A stretch of 64,000 nucleotides of DNA from Euglena gracilis (lineage: Eukaryota > Euglenida > Euglenophyceae > Euglenales), in assembly GCA_039621445.1 (NCBI GenBank), contig CP154957.1, forward strand, positions 34,006,843 to 34,070,842, in the 5' to 3' direction. This document shows positions 10,157 to 21,882 of this stretch, piece by piece (within the stretch, counting starts at the first letter, position 1; each line of letters opens with the position of its first letter). Below the pieces are notes generated by a model. That model had not been told where the DNA came from. It did not search any database and saw only the letters and a list, made by a program, of their open reading frames with translations. Made by a program: the position numbers and the translations under genes.

Positions 10157-13100
10157 CTACTCCAGGTCCGAACCGGCCGAATAGCCGGCTATGGGCCTTT
10201 TAGAGGTGTAAACGGATTTCAACGTGCCCACCGCCATGCGCGCCTCGTCGAAATCGGTATCCGTGGTCTCATCCCCCTCCCTGCCCGAAGCCGGGGTGTC
10301 ATCCTCCAAACAAGATATCTTGAAACTGACTTTATGGCGGTTGGAGGAGTGACCCTTGTCACCGCGATTCATACCGCGATGACGTTCGCCAGGGCGTGGA
10401 GAACGAGAACGCAGACATTTGGATGAGTGGTGATCACTCGATCCACAAAGCGAACACCGAGATTTGTGTCGCAATTCTGGGTAACGGGGGCATCGGTTTC
10501 CCGATTTCCCGTCAACCGTCGTGGTGACCGGATATCCCGTCGACCATGACCGGTGTATCGAGTTTTTCCTGATGAGGATCGCGAAGAAGATGATCCGCTT
10601 CGCGAACACGATCGCGATGTCTCGCGATGAGAATCACGCTTCTTGGCCGGGGCATCGGGTGACCTACCCCGAGGGGTACCGTGTTTCCGCTCATCGCGGA
10701 ACGGGATCCGGGGGCTAATACCACCGGAACGGGGACCCGATGACCGTGAATTGCCCGATTGGCGTGAAAACGTGGAGGAACCCGAACCCCGTGATGAGGT
10801 CGAGCCTCGTGGACTCTGAATACGCTTACACACTTCAGGATTAGGACATTCCCGAGACATATGTCCCGCTTTGTTGCACAAAAAGCACACTTTATCCGTG
10901 GCTTGGTCCGAAGAACGCGGATATCGCGTTTTCGATCCCGTGTTTGGTGAGGTGGGTGAAACCGGTGATTTTTGCAATGCGTTCACCGAACCAGCCGGTA
11001 ATCCAGCGGTTGGGTGTGCGTTATACGCGGATTGCATCTGACCAAGAAGCTGTGATAGCTTCAACTGCTTGGAAACGTAGTTCCAGCGTTGGTCAAGAGT
11101 CATTGGATGACTCGCCAACTCCTCACGGTGGATATCCTTGATGAGGACTAGGCGTGAAATGCATGAGAACAGCATCAAACTGTTCGTGCACTTGCTTTTC
11201 ACTGAGTTCATCCACTTCAGCGGCAAGTCCTAACCATTTGGCATACCAAAGGTCAATGGACTTCCACTTGCGGTCGGGTGGGGCGCATTGCCGCCACTTG
11301 GTCTCTAGGGTAATCCTAGCGACCAAACTTGAACTGGTGGAAGCGTATTGCTCCACCAGGTCATCAAGGGAAACGCGGTAGCGAATCACGAGTTGTCGCG
11401 CGCGTTCCTTCTCATCCCTAGGGAGGCAATCGATGAATTCCATCTTGATCACCTCCGGGTTTGTGTCCTGGGTTGGCCCTTTTAATGCCCAGTAGTACTG
11501 CAAGTCCCGGAAAAACTGTCTCCATGTGGTTGGATCACCGTCCCATTGGGGTTTCACCTTATTCGCGATTGCGATGGTGCCCTTGAAGTCTTTCTGAGAA
11601 ACCCAATGACCCTCGGTGGTATTCCGTGGTTTTGGGCCTGGGTACGCTCGAGCACCAAGCGTATCCTTTCCGGAATCTTGGCGGAATTCGCGAAATTTCT
11701 GGTGAAGGTGAATCCTGGTACCAGAAATCCGGTCGCAAACCCTGTTGGGCACCCGTAATACGGGGACTCTCCGGTGTGGGGGTATGTCGCGCATGCAACA
11801 TGTGACCCACTCCCGGTGTACGGGTTTGGCTCATTCCACGCACAAGCATGGAATGATGGATTTCTTGGTGGGACTTGGCGGAATCGCCGTGTTTTCCGAA
11901 AATTCGGTTCCCGTAATGGGAAATTCATCCGAAAACTGGGTTTGGGTTGTGGGCAAGGCCAATGGTGGCACAATTCGCGGAATCGCGGATTGTGACACTC
12001 GGGACACGGGTTGTGGTCGTGCATGTGCACCTAGAGTCGGGTTATGAAAACACGACTCTGAAACATTTGGCGCGTCTTCGGCAATGCATACTGCCGAATT
12101 GCGGTGTGAAACCCGCTGTTGGTTGGACACATTATCCAAACCCACAGACAAGTCATGCACAGTTTGCTCCAAGTGCTCAACGAGTTGGAGTTGACCGCAA
12201 ATACGGTCAACTTCATCCTCCAAAGCGCGAATACGCTTGCGGTAACGGGAAAAGTCATCCGAGTGCGGAAACCTTTCGGAAATTTCGGTAACATCTTGGA
12301 CAAGGTTCCCGTGAGAATTATCCAATAATTGGAGTTGTCCCATTAATGCTTTTACAGCATTTGAGAGAATCTGCAGTTACCTTGGTTGGTGTGGTGGTGG
12401 GTGCAACCGGTGCAGCGTTATCCGACAACGCGGTTGTGGTACCCACGGGAAAATTTGCGGATTGCAGCTTATCCAAAAACGCGGAAATTCGCTCATCCAA
12501 CCTGGTAATTTCACTTTGCGTGGATCGGGCATTCCGATTAACCGATTATTCAAGCAGTAATAGGCTGTTGCAGAAACTTGCAATGTTTCCTGATTGTCAG
12601 TGAGCATTTTGTCATAAAATGCCTTGAAATCGGGGTTCTCGGTAATCCAGGAATTGGAACCTGCAGGTAGAGACTGCATTTCTTTTTTTTTAGCAGACAC
12701 CGATGCATACCGGGTCTGGAGTTTTCCAGTAGCAGTTTGAATACCGCTAATGTCCGGAACTCGGTGGGAAAGTGCGCAATAGCTTTGTTGCAAACCCCTA
12801 ATGGCCGAGTTAATCCCGCCAATGTCGGATTGCAACTGCAACTGCAGGGAATCCTGCCGTTGTGCTACTTCTGCGACTTTCGCGCTCAGATTGGCTAATC
12901 CAACCCGATTTGCGTCACAATAGCAGGTTTTCTGATCCAAGCGGGAAAGTCGCTCCTCCAACTGCCGCACATACGTGTGGGGAGCAAAATTCTCGTTGGA
13001 TTGTGACTGGAATTGCCGAAATTTTTCTGTTTCATCGCACAACTGCATAATGCGGTGTTGCGATTCATGGAAAGTTGCGGACAATGTGGTGAAATGGTCC

Positions 13101-14132
13101 ATAGACACAAATCCACCACTGTTTGATGTTGCAGACAAGGAATGTCGTGCATGCAACTGTTGTTGCAAATGCACGAGATTGTTGCAAATGAACAGGACTC
13201 CATTTGTCCGGATAACTGTTGTAGTGAGTCACGCAAGTGCAGAAACTTGGAATCATTCCGCGTTTCCGCTTCATGCATACATTCACTAATTTGCCGGAAG
13301 TTTTGCGGGAGTTGTTGGCATATTTTGTCAAAGGTTTCCCGAAAGCTTGCAAGGTCAATACCCGCACTTTCGAAATTCCTCTGGCAATATTTGCCAACTT
13401 CCTGCAAGTAATTCCAGCAGTATTCCAGCTTGGTGAAGACAAGTTTTTTTCCATGTCGTCATCAAACTGGAGCACTTTGTTGAGTGCGGTTGCACAATCT
13501 GCAACGCATTGTTGCACGTGGTTGAACTGCCTCACAAGGGGGTGATCCCCTGGAAGCTGAGCAACGATATCCTGCACGTCCTCAGCAGTGAGGAGCTCAC
13601 CAGTGCCCTTCCCATAGCCATCCATGTGTTGGGACGTACCGGAGAATTCCGGTACCACTAGGCGAGTTTCCGGTTGCCAAGGTAGTGCGGGATAGCACCC
13701 AAGATCGGGTGGTGGTGGCAAAGCTCTGTAAGGGCTTGCCGGTGGAAGAACGGGTGGTGGTTGAAAGAAACACGGCGTTTCTAGCCCACCATCACCAGAG
13801 AAGCCCGGTGGCTGAATCACCACGGGTCTCTCCGGTGTGTGCAGCTGCACCATTGCCGCAGACAGAGGCGAATACCCGCTTTGTGACAAGGTGAGTGCGG
13901 AAGAGGCCGCATTAGCCTCTGAAGCCAATGATGTGGGGGGCTCATTGCCGACCACTGTCAATGATGACAAATGTTGCAATCTGGACAATTGAACCAATTG
14001 TGCCTCATCGGCGTGGGAACTGGAAGCAGTTTCACATAAAAGCTTCCAATCCCCATTTTCCTGGTCAATGTCTTGCAATTGTGCCTGTAATAAGGCATAG
14101 TTGAATTGATGGTTGGGGCCTGTTCTTTGCAT
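10157..14132 (-). pseudogene. Family I large gag, broken into several frames
   Basis: The start MQRTGPNHQFNY at 14132 lies about 270 bp behind the primer site. In order the product has a proline-rich N-terminus (LPPPPDLGCYPALPW), a long Gln/Asn/Ser helical region, a capsid-like block (WDGDPTTWRQFFRDLQYYW, then KWKSIDLWYAKWLG), an intact zinc knuckle VCFLCNKAGHMSRECP (CX2CX4HX4C), an Arg/Ser-rich stretch with SRSGSSSSRSSSG, and an acidic tail ending at 10157. At about 1,300 codons it is far longer than ordinary Ty3/gypsy gag proteins. Several frame changes (near 11130, 11830, 12380, 13070-13170) break it. Gag forms the particle and binds element RNA through the knuckle. Confidence 0.82.
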
Positions 14133-14404
14133 CTTACTGATGACAAAAACAGCAAAAACGCACAAAACTAAACAGTTGTGCGGCACCAGAGGGGCTGTAA
14201 CGGGTAATACCGTACAGAACCTTCCGGAGCCTGCTCGTCTGCTTAGACGTTGACTAGAAGCCCGGAGCTGACGCTGCGACCGTGTAATAACGGTGCAGGG
14301 GCCCTCCGCTGCCAGTCAGCGTAGGATCGAATCAAACTGCAACCAAGTGTAATACCTGGTAGCCTTTTTTTTTCTGTATGGGCTGTATGTGTAGGATCGT
14401 GACC

Positions 14405-14417
14405 TCCTCTGCTACCA
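14405..14417 (-). promoter_or_regulatory. Primer-binding site, initiator tRNA-Met type
   Basis: On the minus strand TGGTAGCAGAGGA begins two bases inside the LTR end and is complementary to a tRNA 3' end reading TCCTCTGCTACCA, which is that of animal-type initiator tRNA-Met from memory of the family. The similarity continues a further ten or so bases with one gap (GGTCACGATCC). Confidence 0.8.
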
Positions 14418-14418
14418 C

Positions 14419-14734
14419 GTGTAAGTCTGATTCCCAATTCTCCTTTCCCAATTCCCAAAAAGCCTTCGCTTTCGCCTTGGCGCACCTACTTGGGAACTGA
14501 AAATCAGAGTAACAGAAAATTCCTTTTTCCCACTTCCCAAGAAGCAATGCACGAAGCAATGCAGGGAGGACGGACTGGATATCCAAGTCCGGTCCGGAGA
14601 AAAGGAAGGACAAAGGGAAAAACAGAATACCACCTGTGGAGAGAGAAGGGGCACCCATTAGGAGATCCTAATAGGATCTGCTTCCATCCTAACTTCCTCA
14701 ACGGAAGGGGACAGAAGCATATGCCTGGTACACA
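14419..14734 (-). repeat. Family I LTR (5' LTR of copy 1)
   Basis: A 316-bp repeat, one of five in the window, with short terminal inversion GTGTA...TACAC(A). It is followed on the plus side by CCTCGA and family II integrase sequence. It contains the 17-nt palindrome AGATCCTAATAGGATCT. It drives minus-strand transcription of the element if active; I see no clear TATA box. Confidence 0.88.
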
Positions 14735-16100
14735 CCTCGACACCGTTGGGTAAAGCGACTTTATAGCGCCGACTTGTACCCAACCGATCAAGGATCTCAC
14801 ATGGTCCCATCCAGAGGGGGTCCAACCTCGTGGATTGCATGCGAGTTCTGCCGTTCCGAACCCACACGCGGTCACCTGGGTTGTATACCGGTGATTTGTA
14901 ATCTTGTAAGAATTGTTTTTTTGTTTTTGTAAGTGTATAGCGACTACGTGCTTTTGCACATCCGTGCGCAATGATTCTACTTCAGAGAACAATGTTTCGC
15001 AGCTCACGCTAGAACGAGCGGGTCGTTCTGACTCGATGTCGCCCATGGCTGGGGGGTCTCGTCCGAAGACGATTTTGTACGGTGAGTATTGTAATATCAG
15101 ACGCGGTAAAGTGTTGATATAAACACCAGGGTAGTACTTGTAGCCAGGCATTGTACGATTCGGCCAGTGAAAGTCGTAGCATGTTGACTACAGCTTTCAC
15201 TGCCGCTTCAGCGCGACCATTTCCTTTTGGACGATAAATAAGAGAAAAATGCTGCTCGGTTCCTAGTAAATCACAAAGAATTGTAAAAAATCAAGAAGTA
15301 ATCAAATGGTCTTGATCACTCACGATATCATTCGGTAAACCCATGAGGCAAATGCATCTTTCTAGAAACGTTTGTGCCAAAATTTGTGCTGTCAACCCTG
15401 CTTTCTGGCATGGAATGGCTACAATGTACCCACTCAGCCGACAGACGACAACAAGAACGTAATCGCAAATTTTGTCATCTGTTCCTTTGCAAGGTTGAAG
15501 TTCCAGAACATCCATGCAGAGGGAAGTAAAAATGTCATTTGGTACGGGGAAGAAATCCAACGTACCAGGGGGGGGTACCTCTGCCCGGTTTCACAGCTTG
15601 ACAAATTTGGCACCGTTGCGAATTTTGTAAACAGCGCTTGTACAAATTTTTTTCGGTCAGGGTTGTACAGTATCTGCGACCCACCAAAGAAAGAAGTTTG
15701 GGGCCCCAGGGTGACCTTGGTTGTGATAACATAAAAGTTCGTCATCAACCAAGTCACAGGGTATGCAGTATTTATATCCAGTATCATTTCGGAAAATCAA
15801 ACGTAAAGGTGATAAGGTATAATTCTCAAACAATTCGCCATTACGTAATCTTTTTACGACATTATTGTATAAAATCATCCTTGGAATAATCCCATTCACG
15901 AAAAAAGAGACGAGTTGGATATTCTGATCGCGCAACTCGGCGGGGGCCCGGCATTCTGCCGCGTTTTCGTTTTCCCCGTACGGGGGCTATCGGCATCCGC
16001 CGCCAAGTCCGCGAAACAGGAAAGTTGTCAAGCAGGTTGTCAGCGGCGTCTGCGCGCCTTGCGTATTCGTCGGCTTCGCGACTTCCGTGGAACGTGGCAT
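14735..16100 (-). pseudogene. Family II integrase, copy 1
   Basis: Order on the minus strand: an N-terminal H2C2 zinc region (CYHNQGHPGAP, later the CQICQ pair), the catalytic core with CMDVLELQPCKG (first Asp), IVSDQDHLITS (second Asp) and IYRPKGNGRAEAAVK (Glu), then the start of the GPY/F-like C-terminal domain, RVWVRNGRTRMQSTRLDPLW. Spacing between second Asp and Glu is 35 residues, the canonical DD35E. The Asp-Glu stretch around 15205-15270 still reads with Glu in frame, but a TGA after LITS (CGA in copy 2) near 15291 breaks it. The C-terminal domain is cut at 14735 by the family I LTR. Confidence 0.85.
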
Positions 16101-16607
16101 AACCCTTGTCAGGGTTACCAGGGTAATACCAGAGTGCACGTGAAAGTGGGTCTGCGACTTTTTGAGTATGACCTGGTGTGTAAACTACCACCAGGTTGAA
16201 TTGACTCAAAAATCCGTGCCAACGGCATCTTCGGCCAACTGAGGACATGGCTTTGTTCAAGTCTTCGTTGTACCAGTGTTGGAGAGCCTCATGGTCTGTC
16301 AACACTAGTATTTGTACGAGTGAACTGGCGACCCAACTTCGGAATTTTTGTAGGATAAGGACAGTGGCGTACGTCTCCTTTTCTCGTATGCTCCATTTGT
16401 ACCTTGTAGATTTCTGCTGAAGAATGCTACAGGGCGCAGTTCATTGGACGAGTTATGTTGACTCAACACACCGCCGACGGCATAGTCGCTCCTGTCGACC
16501 TCCAGTACGTATGGTTTGTATGGGTCGGCAATGTCAAGTACAACGTTGTCCAACATCAGTTGTTTAATTGTCGTTAGCGATTCTGGCATTGTATCATCCC
16601 ATTGTAT
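16100..16607 (-). pseudogene. Family II RNase H, 3' part, copy 1
   Basis: The frames read LEVDRSDYAVGGVLSQHN, the LTDHEALQHWYNEDLNKAMSS block and the FNLVVVYTPGHTQKVADPLS ending typical of Ty3/gypsy RNase H. A serine in EVDSSDYAVGG of copy 2 is Arg here, and a frame break falls near 16305. The gene is severed at 16607 from its RT by the family III insertion and resumes at 22485. Confidence 0.82.
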
Positions 16608-17223
16608 CGTTGGGGGGATTGGAGGACCCTCGCCGCCCGGGGGGGCTGCTTTTTTCGCTGGGGCCACAAATTCCTTTTGCTGGCCCTGGTGGGCTCAGGC
16701 CAGGGCCTTTGGTAAGTTGGGCCCCGTTTTCAAATAAACCAACGGGCGGTAATGGGGGTGAGGTGTGCCCCCCCGACCCGGGGTCCCCGGTTGCCCCGCG
16801 TAGGATCTTTTTTTCTTTCCATTGTTGGTTTTTCCCCATGTTTTCAACTTTGAACTTTCAGGATGAAATTCAACAATGACAAACCAACCCACCTACTTAG
16901 GATCAAACAGCAGAGCACAACAAACCTGGGACTTGAGAGGGTGGGCAAGTACCTTTGAGTTCAGGTGTTGAGTGGGACAAAGAATGTGGAAATGAATGCC
17001 TTGGCTTCCTTTTGATGTTTGAATTGTTCTTTTTGGCTCCTCAATTCCCAATTGAACAATTTGCTTTTCTGATTCTCAAATCGACTTCTCAAATTCTTCC
17101 AGGAATTTGCTGGGGTTCCAATTCCACTCGCGTGGCGGTTTACTTGGTTTTTGTTATTCCTACTGGGGGTTTTTGGGAATTTTCTGGGAAATTGTTGGCT
17201 GCCGATGCCAGCGGAAGCCGACA
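16608..17223 (-). repeat. Family III 3' LTR
   Basis: Left copy of the about 610-bp LTR. Shared blocks with the right copy include GCCCGGGGGGGCTGC, GGCTCAGGCCAGGGCCTTT, CCCCGCGTAGGATC, CAACCCACCTACTTAGGATC and the terminal GCCGACA. Its first base is C where the other LTR has T, so the inverted terminal dinucleotide is mutated here. Several percent divergence between the two LTRs suggests an old insertion. Confidence 0.88.
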
Positions 17224-17234
17224 CCCCCTCCCTT
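17224..17234 (-). promoter_or_regulatory. Family III polypurine tract
   Basis: On the minus strand AAGGGAGGGGG abuts the TG of the 3' LTR, the usual position of the plus-strand primer of an LTR element, which fixes the element's direction. Confidence 0.7.
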
Positions 17235-20200
17235 GCGACGTTAGTCGGACCCGTTTTCTGCCTCCCTCCCCCCCGAGCAAAAACGGGGAGAGTGAAATTG
17301 TTTTTTTTTGTGGGGGGGCGAAAATTCTGTGTTTTTTTTTGAAACGGGTCCTGTCGCTTTTTTTTTGTTGAAAATCACTGTTACGAGTCTGACCCCCCCC
17401 CTCAGCCATAATATCGGGCACCTTGGGGGACTCTTAAAAATCAGTTCTACAGGGGGATCCCCCCCACCCCTTTCCTCCGACGAGCATGGGGAACGGGTCT
17501 TTGAACACAAAATCTGAAAAACGATTCCAAACGAAACAAACTCTGGGCACTCCACCCCAAGGCCTAAGTCCCACGCTACCCCCTTGGTGAAAATCCTTTT
17601 TGGCAGCTTTCATTGTGTGAGACTTCGTTTGTCGATTCTTTTTTTAAAAAAATCAGGGACTTTGGCCAACAGTGCTTCAGAAAATGACTTGTGTGGGGAA
17701 AGAAAAGGAGAAAACCAGGCATTCCTTTCCAATTCGGGACAGAAAAGGTAAGGAAAAGGCTGAAGGTGAATGGGTGCAATGGTGAGAGGGTAAGACGGTT
17801 ATATACGGTGGGAATAGTGTACAATGGGTGTGCGGGTTCGTGTGCGTGTGTGGTTGTGTGTTTTGTGTGTCTGCACGCTCACTTCCTTGTCATGCATTCC
17901 AACCGAAAATGACTGGGCCGATTATTTTTTTGAACACAAAGAGAACAGGGCTTCGCAATGGCCCTCAGCCACTATGTCACAGGGCTTTAGTGCCCAGGTG
18001 GCTGGTTTTTTTTTTCATTGGCCCACAACAGGGCCTATGGACGGAGGAGGGGTCATCTTCGGTCCAGGGTCCACCCCCCCCCCCCCCCGAGTTTGGATGC
18101 CTCCAAGCTGCGTTCCATGAAAAAAATGCCTTTGACCAATATCCAATAGTCCAAACCGAATCAAAAAACTGAGTTTTAAAACTCCAACTCGTTTTGTCTT
18201 CCACCAGAAAGATTATCAAAACCCAGGTTTATCCAACTCTTTGAATAAAAATCCTCCAGCAACAAAAATCCTCAAAAAATCAAAAATCTGAGTCCAACCC
18301 ACAAGTCCAGGGCCTACAAAAGCCCTCAACAAGATCCAAAATTCCAACTGCCATGTACAACAAACAAAGTCCAACCGAGACCAACTAACCCAACAGAAAC
18401 AACATCAAGCGGCATACCGTTGCCTAGGGGCCAGGCCATTCCAGCACAACCCTGGGCACAACCAATTCACAGCCGGAACCAGCCAATTCGGCTTGCCAAT
18501 TAAAATTCACTGCCCCCCCCCCCAATCACACGGGGCAATGGGGGTCAAATGGTCAAATGACATGGCAAACTCAAAAATACTGAAAATTCAAATCCAATTT
18601 TGTCAGCCAAATCGATTTTTCGCTGCCCCCCTCCAGTCACATGGGGCCATGGGGGTCAATCTGGCTTCAGCCTCCAAACAAAAAAATCACAAACCTGGGC
18701 CGTAATATCCAAACCGGCTGCAATCTCACACATGTCAAAGGACAGGCCTTCACAATGTCGCCCCCCTCCCCACCGTCAACCAATGCGAGGAGGGCCACGG
18801 GTTAAACATTCCTGGCTGCAAAACCGGAATCTCCATTCGACGAAAAAAAATGAGAAAAATGGAAATTTCATCAAATCCCGCCATATCTGGGGTATGACCA
18901 AAACAATCACGGTCACAATATGATGCATTCCTGTCCCCACCCAAACGTCTCACAGGGTATCCAATTCTGAGTCAAAAAATTCCAACCGTAAAGCCAAAAC
19001 TGATTTTGTTCCACCACACCAACAAAAAACAGGGCTAAACACAGCCCCCCCCCCCCCAGCAGCACGAGGAGTGGAGAAAAAATGGCTCCAAACCACAAGC
19101 AAAATCCTGAGACCCAAAAACATGAAAAATCTGATTCAGCGCTGTGGGAGCAGCCAACCTGGGCCTGGACCTGGGCTTTGGCCGTGCATCGGGCCACTGC
19201 CCACTGCTGGCTCTTGAGGTCATTAAGCTTCTCTCCCCAGCACTTCAGTAAGTAAATGTACCCACCATTCTGCAACTCCACAAACAATCCACAATTGCAA
19301 TCATGACAATCGTAATCATGTGCTTCAATTGCTTGGGTCTCATTAATGTCATTGAAATCTGTTCTCAATCTCATTGAACTGTTTATCATCCCCGTCATTG
19401 AAGTCAATTCTTTGCAAACTGTCGAAATCTTTGAATTCAATAAGTTCAGTCAAAATCCTTGTTGACTTGACTGTTTTAGATCTCAATGTCAATGTTATCA
19501 TCATTGTTCCAGTCAACAAACTTGAACTTGTTGAACAAATCATCAACCCTGAAATTCTCAAATTCTTTTGCGTTGATTCTCTTCGGAGCTTCTGTTTGCT
19601 TGAACCTGCATGACAAGGCAACACACACGCACAAATTCACCACTGGCAACACACAAGGCAGATTTCTGAATTTTCTCACTGAACCGAGCCTGAAAATGCT
19701 ACTGAACTCTGAACCAAGAAACGGCACTGAAAATCTGATCTTCATCCATCAAATGGGTTACACGAAAACTGCTCCAACAACCCTCAAACTGTAAAAATTA
19801 CCGTCAGGAGTTTTGCATTGTGAGGCGTCCCCCACTTCTGAGTTTTTCTCCCTCAAGCAAACTCCACAGCCAAAAAGTTGCCGCAGAAAGTGCAACCCAC
19901 AGATCAACAGATTTTTCACTGAAAAACTGAACTGAATGCCACTGATGGGCCCAAAAATGAATTTTCCTCAGGGGTGTCTTTTCCTCCTGGGTTTATCCAC
20001 CTTGGTTCCCAAGTCTGAAAAACTGAAAACTGTTTCCTGAGCCCTTAGATGGGTGGCCACAGGGGTGTTTATTCCTGGCCTGGGTCTAGCCCCACCCTTG
20101 GCACCCCTCTTTGCGCGCTTTCCCAAAAAGTTTTGGTTCGAGTGGTCCATCAGAGGTCTCCCCTACCTCAGGATTTGGCAAAAACCCAGATAAAACTTCC

Positions 20201-20800
20201 ACAGGACTGCTGGGCTGCCACACTCGAAACCCACAATGAAACTGGACTGAAAAATCCCCAAAACTGTGCCGATTCTCCAAGATGTGTCCTTGTCCGGGGT
20301 AACGTTTCTCTCTGGAAAAACTGTCCCGTGACAAAAGGGACCAGAAAAAACACACAAAAAATTCCAACTTGAAATGTCTGATTTGTCCCCGTCGGGGATG
20401 GTGACAACGCCGTGCCCCACCCCAAAATGACATTTGGGACAACCGAAAACTGAAAACTCTGAAATTGAAAATCATTGATCTGGCTGCCTGAACACTAGGA
20501 GAAAAATCCCAAGCATCGTGGCTGGGCGTCTCCATTTAAGTGGAAAGCAACTGGGGAAAAAACATGCACCCCAGAAACTAGATTCAAAAAATGTTTGACT
20601 TGGCTGTTTTTCCATAAGCCAAACTCTGTGAACTGAAAATCCAGAATTAAACTTCTGGCTGATTTCGCATCTGCCTCCAACACCAAATTACGATGAAAAA
20701 CGTATGAAACAACAACAATCACAAAAACAGACCACTGAAACATACTTAACACCATAAAGTGCTGCGCTGTGCCAGTCAGTGGTTAGACCTGTGCTGAAAG
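17235..20800. other. Family III internal region without a recognised gene
   Basis: No long conserved frame is seen on either strand. The stretch is AC-rich in places and contains poly-C runs (near 17390, 18070 and 19045) and a pair of similar about 40-bp segments near 18510 and 18626 (a CCCCCC run, TCACA and GGGG-CATGGGGGTCAA). It may be the non-coding remainder of a deleted pol region. Confidence 0.55.
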
Positions 20801-20804
20801 ACAA

Positions 20805-21263
20805 TCACCACCACCATTGAGTCGGTGGAAACCACCCCCAGCTGTTCCAGGGATTTGTGTACCAGTCCCAACCCCACCAATCATGAAACCAACTTGGTCT
20901 CAAAAATTGAAAGTCATTCCAACTGTTTTTGGCAGGCCTCCAGAATTTTTTTGTCTGTCTGAATTTTCTTGGTTGTGCGACAAAATCTGAGGAAGATTTT
21001 TCAGAAGATACTGATGACGGTTGTAAATTTGTGACATGTCCAGAATTCAGATTCACAGGCACAAAATTTTCTGGACTTAGAAATTTTTCATTGGGCTGTA
21101 ACTTTTCAGTGATTTGCAATTCAAAGATTTTCAGCCGTTCCTCCAGAATCTTTTCTTCACTCTCCAGCCGTTTTGTCAGAGCCTCGCCCTTCTCACACAG
21201 GGACTGGATGCTTTCAGAAAAAACGGTTTTCAATTTCTCTGCAAGTTCGTGTGTAAAGGTCAT
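20805..21263 (-). CDS. Family III coiled-coil protein, second frame
   Basis: A 152-codon frame continuing the previous one after a frame change. It starts with a Lys/Glu/Leu-rich helix (LTKRLESEEKILEERLKIFE), as in a coiled coil, then a Ser/Asn-rich linker and a striking Trp-rich C-terminus (WGWDWYTNPWNSWGWFPP...). It probably forms one Gag-like product with the frame at 21214-21882; the frame change may be a mutation or a programmed shift, which one copy cannot decide. Confidence 0.5.
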   Translation of the reverse strand: MTFTHELAEKLKTVFSESIQSLCEKGEALTKRLESEEKILEERLKIFELQITEKLQPNEKFLSPENFVPVNLNSGHVTNLQPSSVSSEKSSSDFVAQPRKFRQTKKFWRPAKNSWNDFQFLRPSWFHDWWGWDWYTNPWNSWGWFPPTQWWW

Positions 21264-21882
21264 GAAAACTATCTGCCAAATTCTTCAGACGGGTTTCAAT
21301 TTCAGCCATCCGTCCCTCCAAGTGGCTGGACTCACTTTGGCTGGGCGCTTCCTCCAGTTTCGTCAGCCTCTCGTTCAGAGAAAAAGTGTTTGAAAACAAT
21401 TCTGTGATACCTGCCTCAACTTTTTGCCACCACTCATCCCAAGGGTCATAAAAAGTTTCAGGTTTTGTGACCTCTGAAGTTTCCACACTGTCTGATTTGA
21501 CACTCAGCTGTCCGGATTCAGATTCACACGCCACACCTCTGATGTGCAAAACATTTGGACAAGCAAAACTCTCTGGTTTAACTTCAGGTTCTCTTGGCAG
21601 TGACCTTGTTGGAGTTACCCCTGACGCTTTACAAGATTGACATGGAGAAGATGAGTCAGGGCCATGAGAATGTCCAATGGCTGCTTCACATCTGAGTTTC
21701 CAAAACTCCCTCTGAGACGCCAGATATTCAGCCTCCCTTTTTCTTTGTTCCTCTGTTTGGGTATCACCGAATTCAATTCCAAACAATTTGAATTGGTCAC
21801 AGTATTCTTTCAATTCTTTGTCATCAACGGAATCTAAAAATTCTTCATTGACAGAGTCAGTGAAGCCACCTCTGCGTACCAT
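21214..21882 (-). CDS. Family III Gag-like coiled-coil protein, first frame
   Basis: The start codon is formed across the junction of LTR and primer site: A is the last LTR base and TG the first two bases of the primer site (MVRRGGF). The 222-residue product is acidic and helical, with FLDSVDDKELKEYCDQF and, toward the end, SLNERLTKLEEAPSQSE and MAEIETRLKNLADSF, heptad-like segments. No zinc knuckle or enzyme motif is visible. By position it is the element's gag equivalent. An upstream in-frame extension into the LTR exists but I prefer the junction ATG. Confidence 0.55.
   Translation of the reverse strand: MVRRGGFTDSVNEEFLDSVDDKELKEYCDQFKLFGIEFGDTQTEEQRKREAEYLASQREFWKLRCEAAIGHSHGPDSSSPCQSCKASGVTPTRSLPREPEVKPESFACPNVLHIRGVACESESGQLSVKSDSVETSEVTKPETFYDPWDEWWQKVEAGITELFSNTFSLNERLTKLEEAPSQSESSHLEGRMAEIETRLKNLADSFHDLYTRTCREIENRFF
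21866..21881 (-). promoter_or_regulatory. Family III primer-binding site candidate
   Basis: Minus-strand TGGTACGCAGAGGTGG follows the LTR end directly. It resembles the initiator tRNA-Met site of family I (TGGTAGCAGAGGA) with one inserted C, so the same primer tRNA is likely. Confidence 0.6.

Larger units (their letters stand above)
6703..14734 (-). mobile_element. Family I Ty3/gypsy chromovirus, copy 1 (truncated)
   Basis: Read on the minus strand this is 5' LTR (14419-14734), primer site, leader, gag, protease, linker, RT and most of RNase H; it then stops at about 6703 against unrelated flank, so integrase, chromodomain, cargo and 3' LTR are missing. It aligns with the complete copy at 32035-48440 over its whole length with a few percent difference plus small indels. 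Its outer LTR end is followed by CCTCGA and family II integrase sequence, exactly as at 48440, so this is a duplicate of the same insertion and not an independent one. It shares the in-frame TAG in RT and the TGA in the linker with the other copy. Confidence 0.88.

Noticed and set aside
14332-14658. Open minus-strand frame of 75-100 codons running through all five family I LTRs (MGAPSLSTGG...)
   Set aside because: The five LTRs are almost identical by descent, so shared openness is not independent evidence; the frame lies inside a regulatory repeat and has no recognisable motif.
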